DNA of 64,000 nucleotides from Toxonevra muliebris (lineage: Eukaryota; Arthropoda; Insecta; Diptera; Pallopteridae). The stretch covers positions 55,049,776 through 55,113,775 of the forward strand of contig OY829326.1 of assembly GCA_963691655.1 (NCBI GenBank), read 5' to 3'. Below the pieces are notes generated by a model. That model made no database searches. It saw nothing but the letters and a program-made list of their open reading frames with translations, and was not told where the DNA came from. Below are positions 57,532 through 64,000 of this stretch, piece by piece; positions within the stretch are counted from its first letter, which is position 1; every line of letters starts with the position of its first letter. Position numbers and translations under genes: made by a program.

Positions 57532-58060
57532 GACGACATCGATGGTCTAGGGGATAGTGCACTAGACTTTCTCCCAGGGGTTGCGGGTTCGGTGGTCGCC
57601 GTAGCCTACTGGTTAGTGTGTTGGACTGCTACGCAGAGGTGCCCGGGTTCATATCGCAGCACGCTTAAATAGAAAATAAAAATTTTTCTACACGGCACCA
57701 CCTCTTGGCTGGCAATGGCAAACATCCAAGAGTAAAAAAAAATGCCTATGAAAAGCTTTTCACTTCGCCATTCGGATTCAGCATAACAACTGTAGGTCCC
57801 TTCCATTCGTGTATAAATATAACCCACACAACATAAATAGATGCGAAAAGCTCGGCATTGGCCCTCCAGGGACTGTTGTGCCATAATAATGGTAGTAGTA
57901 GGTTGCGGTTTCGATTCCCATAACTTTCTTATATTCGCTATTCCCGGTTACGGCATAATTTCTTATATATCTTTCTTTCTTTCTTTCATAACTTGAAGCT
58001 TTCGTACAATAGATCTTACAGGTCGCAGTACCTGGCTGGCTTTCGGGTCATTCCATTTTA
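57532..58060 (+). mobile_element. SINE with 37.1-kb-type head and family A-type tail, split by another SINE
   Basis: The head GACGACATCGATGGTCTAGG...GATAGTGCACTAGACTTT equals that of the SINE at 37.1-37.4 kb. After the nested SINE it resumes with TTTCGATTCCC (B-box) and ACTTTCTTATATTCGC. It then has a TTTCTTTCTTTC tract and a tail with AGGTCGCAGTACCTGGCT as in the family A SINE at 11.24 kb. Thus one head type is joined to a different tail type. The piggyBac element at 58061 abuts its 3' end. Confidence 0.75.
57592..57900 (+). mobile_element. Nested SINE with 13-bp target duplication
   Basis: It is flanked by GGTTGCGGGTTCG (57579-57591) and GGTTGCGGTTTCG (57901-57913), a 12/13 duplication of the host SINE's B-box region. 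It has its own tRNA-like head (GCCGTAGCCTACTGGTTAG; GGTTCATATCGCAG). A central block follows with TGGCTGGCAATGGCAAA and GCCATTCGGATTCAGCATAA, ACTGTAGGTCC, similar to the central block of the 37.1-kb SINE, and then a different tail ending CATAATAATGGTAGTAGTA. The minus-strand ORF at 57606-57884 is not a gene. Confidence 0.85.
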
Positions 58061-60240
58061 TTAAACCTTAAATGCATGAGGTCAGCCCCCAGTATGGAGA
58101 CCAAGCCTCCCAAATGTAAAATCGCTCGCTAAATACGAAATGGGCATTGATTTTCCTAGGAAATGCATCATTTTCCCGGAAAAGCGGAAAAAGGACGATT
58201 TGTGATGTGTACCATTTATGGTACACTATGCATTCTACACATATTTGGAATGAAATACAATTTGATGGAATTATTTATTTTTTATTGGAAATCAATGTAA
58301 AAGTAAATAAAAATGAATGAAATATGAATGAAAAGTAATTGAAAATATCAATTTTGGTAGTTTTTAGTGTAAATATAAAAATTATTATTATTTCTTAGTA
58401 TGATAATCGACGAAACAATTGCGTTTTTCGTTCAAGCAAAGGTGAACATTACACTTTCTGCATTTAAAAATGGAACGGTTGTTCACTTGTTTGCCTTCAC
58501 CACTACATTTTATATTTTTGCACCGAGCTCGTCCGTCAATAACTAGCAGGTCATGTCGCAAAACCTTAGTTGGCTGATATTCGTTTTGTACTCGAGGGAC
58601 TGGCAAACATACGTCTGGCCGACTACATTTATTTTTCTTTTGTGTCATGTTTGTCAGCACATGGGATACCTCCAGACGGAACGCCTTTTGGATTATCGGG
58701 ATTGAAGAGTTCGCTCTTTTAAAAAGTAGCCGTGCATTCACCATGCAAAGGTCGAGTAAATGGTAGAATATTCTGAAATACCATTTTCGCCTTTTTAATC
58801 CAATTTTTAGACGGCCCAAAGAAAAATCCATAAGGTCTACACCGCCCATGTGTATATTGTATTCTTTGATGATTTGGGGATAGGGAATTGTGATTATTTC
58901 GTGGTATTTCCTATTCCATCGTTCAACAGTAGGGACGTCAACATCAACACCATGTTTCGCTAGTAATGGTTTCATGCCAACAAAAGTGGACACAAGATTA
59001 ACGACCTTGTTATCTTTCCAAGATATTGATGTCAACTGCACACCTTTAATGTTAGTTGTGAACTCTGCCGAAACACCTTTATTCATTTTCATCATAGCCT
59101 TTGGGTCAGGTAGTTTACAATTCTTTATTCGGTTACGATTGATGGTTCTAATGCTGTGAATGCCGTTCGCAGATAAATCAGTAATGGTATGGACGTGTAA
59201 TAATTATCCATATAGATGATGTAATTTTTGACACGGGGAACTTTACGAATCATACGCACCACAACATTCGTAGATACCTTCAAATCAGGTTCTCCTGGCC
59301 ATAAATGATGTTCTTCTCCAGTGTAAATTTCGAACTTGTACATAAAACCGGCTGTATCGCAAAGAGCAAAGAATTTGAATCCCAATTTCTTTGGTTTATT
59401 TGGGAGATACTGTTTCATATAATGCCCAACTTGTGTAGAGTACTCTGCTCATCTATCGATAAACGAGGCAGCATGGGAATCGATTGAAAACGTTCGTTGA
59501 GGGAATTCACCATTGGCCTTACTTTAAATAAACGATCAGGATTTCCGACATCGTACTCATCGTTGTTGTTTAAATGGAGGTACTCCCTAATCTTCTCAAA
59601 CCGATTGACTATCATTACATTACGCACTGCATCAACTCCATTCCGCCAATTCCAATAATCTCTCAAACAAGGAAGTTTGTGAGAAGACATATAGTAAATA
59701 ATGCCAATGTATTTACCGAGTTCTAGAGCATCAAAAAAGAAATTTTGATTATTCTTTTCAGCTTTTGCCTAATGAATGGTCTCGTCAACTATTTTCGCCA
59801 TTAGACCTTCAGTGAAAAAATATTTGAAACATGCGTACGGAGTTGCGAAATCATCTACTGACGCTGGTTCCAATAAAGAGTTCCCGAGAAAGGAGATTTG
59901 CTCTTCGTACAACTGTAGGTTTCCTTTTTTCCAACGAGCTTTCTCAAAATCATTCGAAGTTATGTCACCAACAACGTCCTTATATTTACAGCATTCTTCG
60001 CGTAAAATTATGTACAAAAAGTGCAAAAGGCCACTTCGGCAGCTTACTGACAACTAAAACAAATCACAAGCAAGCTGTAACGATATTTATCTGAAGGGTA
60101 ATTTTGTCTGTTTCAAGCGGACGGCATCATGCTTCAGTTTGATTGACTAGATTATTGCGTGATTAAAGGCATGTAGCTTAACTAATTACACAATGCAATA
60201 GTATATCTCAAATAACGAACGAATGCCATTTTAAGGTTAA
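58061..60240 (-). mobile_element. piggyBac-like element, complete ends
   Basis: Left end TTAAACCTTAAATGCATGAG; reverse complement of the right end TTAACCTTAAAATGGCATTC. With one-base gaps both read TTAA-CCTTAAA-TGCAT, so they form short inverted repeats carrying the TTAA target site. Near the left end lies a 20-bp near-palindrome, GTGTACCATTTATGGTACAC (58207-58226), comparable in place to the palindrome of the 28.2-kb MITE. The 2.18-kb interior is the transposase on the minus strand. Confidence 0.82.
58388..60053 (-). pseudogene. piggyBac-type transposase, four broken segments
   Basis: From 60053 down: the N-terminal part of the DDE domain (TPYACFKYFFTEGLMAKIVD), then an in-frame TAG at a position where relatives have Tyr (about 59773). 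The next segment is KLPCLRDYWNWRNGVDAVRN with the first catalytic Asp in LPRLSIDEQ (about 59450). A frame change near 59425 leads to KQYLPNKPKKLGFKFFALCD and the second Asp in YMDNYYTSIP. A one-base shift near 59165 leads to RTINRNRIKNCKLPDPKAMM and the third Asp in YNIHMGGVDLMDF. The protein ends in the Cys-rich domain (CKNIKCSGEG, FKCRKCNVHLCL, CFVDYH) that recognises element ends. All three catalytic Asp are present, but the frame breaks make it inactive. Length is near the family's usual 550-600 residues. Confidence 0.93.
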
Positions 60241-60805
60241 TTCGGTGTTATTAATTCCATGCACTCAAATTTTTCCCATCACGTTTGGGATCCCTTAATT
60301 TAATTTTTTCCCACACGCTTCATGCTTTGGGATCTCTTCGCTTATCTCTTTGGGATGCTCTATGAAGTCATTTCCATTTATCTAATAGAATTTTTATTAT
60401 TATTTGGATTTTCATCTTCAGACAATAATTTTGACCTCATTCCGTTTCGTACAAAAAAGGTGTGCATCTAGGTTGAACATGTGTTCTATAAAGCTGCCTG
60501 TACATCGGAAAAATAAATTTCATAAGAACCCTATTTTGTACAGCACTTCTACAAAACCAATGAATTTCCAAAAATCTAATTTTAACTTACACCACTTTTG
60601 CACGCAACGGCAACGGTTCCGAAACCAATCTTTTGTCTTCTGCAAAAAGCTACCCAATAATAGAATTATTTTTAAAGAAATTATCTTTGAAAAAAATAAC
60701 TTTTTTTTATTTTTTTTAATAGTTTCTATACAAGTTGAACCATTAGAAATGGCAACAAACCATTTTGGGAGAAAATATTGCTCAACTAAATATACTTTGG
60801 GTCGC
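60241..60805. other. Stretch between two TTAA elements
   Basis: A plus-strand frame (60404-60817) with mixed composition (HRKNKFHKNPILYSTSTKPM) runs into the next element's end; no domain is recognised. CCCATCACGTTTGGGATCCC and two TTTGGGAT repeats occur at 60275-60360. Confidence 0.3.
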
Positions 60806-62045
60806 TTAACCCATTAAGTCCGAGAGCAAACCTATTAAAAACCAAAAAATCTTCAATCACACGTCGTCACAAATTCAAACAGCAAATGGTATTATCGATT
60901 TTTTTTACTTTATTTAAAAAAAAAATTCTGTAATAATTCATTGAATTTCTGATAATAATTACAGTTTTCCCTGTCTTGCCCGGATAGTAAACGAGAAACT
61001 GTAATAATTGATTACGATCAAACAATAATTCCCATGAGTTTAATTTATAATATCCAGAATGAATCAATAAAATTTACGAATGAATAAGCACATTGTACTT
61101 CACAAAACAGTTAATATTATTGGAGTTTCAAATCAATTTTTACAGTGTGATTTTGTAAATTATCAAATTTTAAATTAAATTTTTACTAAGCATAATAAAA
61201 CTTTTGATATCAAAAGTCAGCAATAATGGAAGCGTTATAGAATATTTTGTTCTCTTCCCTATATTTAGCTTCAAATCGCATTGATCAAAAGCAAACAACT
61301 CGACCAGCTATCTTCATGATTCTAGGGTAATTCAAAAAAGATGGTGTTTCAGTTTCAATGGTTTTTAGAAAACTGTTCAATTATGAAATTGACATCCAAT
61401 GCTAAAGACTTTTGCTAATAAAATAATAAAACTTTGATTTAATATAGTGTAAACATCCCTAATCTTACTAGCTTCCGGTAAAAGGTCCCGGATAAATAAT
61501 ACAAAATGTCTCATTATAGAAAGAAGCAAATCCAGGTGCCAACCAATCAGTTTCAAAGTTATTTTATTGAATGACAATATATAGAAAAATATTTGATATA
61601 TAAAACAAAGTAAATGTGTGATTTAAAAAATGAAATGAAAAATGAAAAAAAAAATATTTTCATAAATTTTTACAGTTTACGCCGTAATTTTTAATTGCCG
61701 ATCATTGCATATTTCAATAATAATTCAGTATTTTTTATCAACTCAATTTGATCCATGTCACTTTGAATATTTTCCTTTCTGAAACTGTAATAATTAAGTT
61801 TTGGGCTGTAATGTTTGCTGTTTACCCATAAATTTATATTGAGTATCTCATGAAATTTCTAAATTACAGGGCGAAATGGCAATTTTTCCTGATTATTCTG
61901 TTTTTTTTTTGAATATCACACGTTATTTATCACAAATCTTTTTTTTCCGTGTGATAAAGATTACGTGTTCCGGTAACTTTTTTTATCTGCATTAAAATAT
62001 ACTTCTTTGTTGTGCGTATACGCATCATTAGGACTAACGAGTTAA
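60806..62045. mobile_element. Degenerate TTAA-flanked piggyBac-type element
   Basis: Left end TTAACCCATTAAGTCC; reverse complement of the right end TTAACTCGTTAGTCCTAATG. With one gap they share TTAACYCRTTA-GTCC. Close to the right end is a perfect 12-bp palindrome, TGCGTATACGCA (62013-62024), again in the position seen in the other piggyBac-type elements here. The 1.24-kb interior is AT-rich without a transposase. The left end lacks an equivalent palindrome, so the pairing is less secure. Confidence 0.6.
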
Positions 62046-64000
62046 GATTAAAACCAGATCGGTCGGTTAAGATCGGTCCCTCATATTCCACATGGGAAAT
62101 ATATCTGGAATTTCAGAAGGGGTCGAGAAGATCTGAGTACAGGTTTATTTTTATTCAAAGCATCTTTCGATTTTTTTACCTACAGTTTTGAGCGCCACTG
62201 TACTATATATGTATGTAAAATTAAATGTAAGTATTTTGCAATTAAATTAGTCTTTTTTTACAGCTGCTAAAAATGTCTAAAGTAGTTCAGAAAATCTCAA
62301 GAAAATTTGTATCAAATTAATTTAAAAATCTTAAATAAAAATGGGTTATATATCTCAAATGGTTTTTACAATTTTCATGACAGATTTTTAATTAAATTTT
62401 GATACAAATTACATTACTTGCATATACATGCATAAACATATGGCGTGCCTACTGTATTCGCATAGTTGAGGTCTTGTTTATACGCAAGTATATACAAAAT
62501 TAGTAGACACCAAATTATCTTAACAAAAATAGAAACATGTGCATGTTTTATAATTTACTAAATGACTGAAGTCTGAGCAGCTGGCTAATTCATTCATGAG
62601 GCTTAGTTTAGATTCAAATCTGGCTGTTTTTTGAGTGAAGCATTATAAAGGTTCTTATATCATAACTCATATTTAACCTTTAGCAGTGAATTCAATCCTT
62701 GAGGATATTTTTTTCTCATTTCAGCATATACTTATAACATTTATCTTTTGACTGTTAAATTTTTTCTTTCGATTCTTTATTTTTTTTTTTTTTTTAATAA
62801 AGACATAAAATTTTATTTGTCAACAATGGGAACCAGAGCATCCGAAAACAAACAAAAAAACCATTTCCCACCCGCCAATATAAAACATGAAGCGCAATCA
62901 CAAAAAACCGATCTTGAATACAAGAAATGAACAACAACAGCAGCAAACAAAAAATGAAAGCAACAACATTTATTATTGCATTGAATTAAAATGCAATAAT
63001 AATCGCAACAACAACAACAATAGTAGAACAAGAAACATTTATTTGTCGTGTGCAATTTTCAATGTTGAACAACCCAAAAAAATACAAAAAATTAAATAAA
63101 ATCTAAGAACCCCAAAAAAAAAAAAAAGAAACAGAAGAAAAATATGTGGAACACAAATTCGTGACTCAAGTGAACCGAAAATAAAAATTCAGCAGCAACA
63201 TCTAACAAAACACAAGAAAAAAAAAAAATCAGTAGCAATAAATGAAAAATTATAACAACAGCAGCAATAACAAAGAGAGCAACATAGCCACAACGAAAAA
63301 CATTTTGTTCACATGAATTAAAAGGTAGTAGCTACAGAGCTACCAGTGTCAGCAACAGACAATAATAGTAGCAACAACATCCAGCAGCAGCATTGCTAGC
63401 ATAATAGCAACGGGTGAACTGCTTAACAATACAACAACAAATAAAACAAGATCAGTTATGGTAATGAATAATTTTTGAGCAACTAGCAGCTAAGAATGAG
63501 GAAATGCTCCTCAAAATGCATGAATGTTTTGTCGTTATTTGTCCCTGCTGCTCAGCGGTTGATATGACAAGTCCTCCAAGAAAAAAAAGAAACACAGATC
63601 ACCAATAAAAACAGACAAAGAATATTTATTATAAATAGTAAGAGTTGAAGGTGTACAAGAGATGGGGGGAGGGGGAAGAATGCAGCACATATTTATTACC
63701 AAATAAAATATTGTAAGTTTTGATACGAAACTCAGCTGCAACACATATACTATAAAAATTTGCGCTATCGCTAATTGCAATCTTATTTGTCTCTTCAATA
63801 AAATCGCAATTGATAAATATCAAAATTTAGAGGTAGCACAGCAACTGTTGCTGCTACGGATGCTGTTGCGCGACATATATTGGCGGCAAATACCAAAAAG
63901 ATTAGAAGTAAGAAAAAATGTAACCGAATAAAAAACAAAACAGGAAAAAAAAGGAATATGGAATGTCATAGTTTTTGGTATCATCTCCAGCTACATATTA
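62046..64000. other. Microsatellite-rich stretch to window end
   Basis: GAGCGCCACTGTACTATAT near 62190 may be a solo Tc1-type end. CAACAGCAG/CAACAACAA clusters cover 62930-63030 and 63180-63420, with poly-A runs and a GGGGGGAGGGGG tract at 63664. Frames on both strands are repeat-driven. No gene recognised. Confidence 0.45.

Noticed and set aside
57606..57884. 92-codon minus-strand ORF
   Set aside because: It lies wholly within the nested SINE, antisense to it.
62185..62205. GAGCGCCACTGTA and the similar ends near 50835 and 46543 as a Tc1/hAT pair
   Set aside because: The ends are too far apart, not mutually complementary beyond the CAGTGG core, and no transposase lies between.

Overview
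The window looks like euchromatic intron or intergenic DNA from a higher fly. It is AT-rich, full of CAA/CAG/GTT trinucleotide runs, CA/TG and CATA microsatellites, and packed with insect-type transposons. Several repeats, especially SINEs carrying a central block with a ...AAACTGTAGGTCC... core, remind me of tephritid fruit flies. That placement is an impression from memory, not a search. I find no complete multi-exon host gene. The only host-like coding candidates are a short secreted-protein ORF at 19252-19509, and a CpG-rich, G-run-rich segment at about 7.85-8.27 kb that resembles a promoter with a 5' leader.

Almost everything else that can be named is mobile DNA. Class II: a TIR element at 0.22-0.65 kb; a broken DD37E Tc1/mariner transposase at 3.66-4.62 kb; a TA-flanked MITE at 10.76-11.18 kb; a full-length mariner at 22.22-23.49 kb with one stop and the second catalytic Asp deleted; four TTAA-flanked piggyBac-like elements (28.22-28.72, 41.06-41.52, 58.06-60.24 with a broken transposase, 60.81-62.05 kb); three hAT-like elements with 7/8 or 8/8 bp target duplications (34.07-35.08, 39.14-40.18, 48.47-49.98 kb), the last with another TIR element inside it; and a 544-bp foldback hairpin at 55.61-56.15 kb. 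Class I: an RTE/BovB-like LINE on the minus strand at 33.37-36.69 kb; R1-, Jockey- or I-like LINE fragments at 6.3-7.3, 11.75-12.63, 25.75-26.33, 26.61-27.49, 30.7, 40.88-42.17, 42.63-43.69, 44.3-45.1 and 46.7-48.0 kb; and modular tRNA-derived SINEs at 11.24-11.51, 24.32-24.43, 37.11-37.42 and 57.53-58.06 kb.

The insertions nest and their order can be read. A hAT element sits inside the RTE LINE, a piggyBac-type MITE sits inside the zinc-knuckle region of another LINE, one SINE sits inside another with a 13-bp duplication, and a TIR element sits inside a hAT element. In the first two cases, removing the insert plus one copy of its target duplication re-opens the LINE frame. The SINE at 37.1 kb shares its 3' tail with the LINE at 42.6-43.7 kb, as expected if that LINE family mobilises it.

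The second large component is a degenerate 12-bp tandem repeat (consensus about TTTGGTCTGAAT). It forms arrays at 15.72-18.18 kb (one orientation), 9.84-10.72 and 20.47-21.13 kb (the other), with small pieces near 29.9 and 30.5 kb. I see no defence system, CRISPR array, or obvious novel multi-gene system. The most interesting items are the foldback hairpin, the modular SINE/LINE tail sharing, the nested insertions and the dispersed 12-bp arrays.
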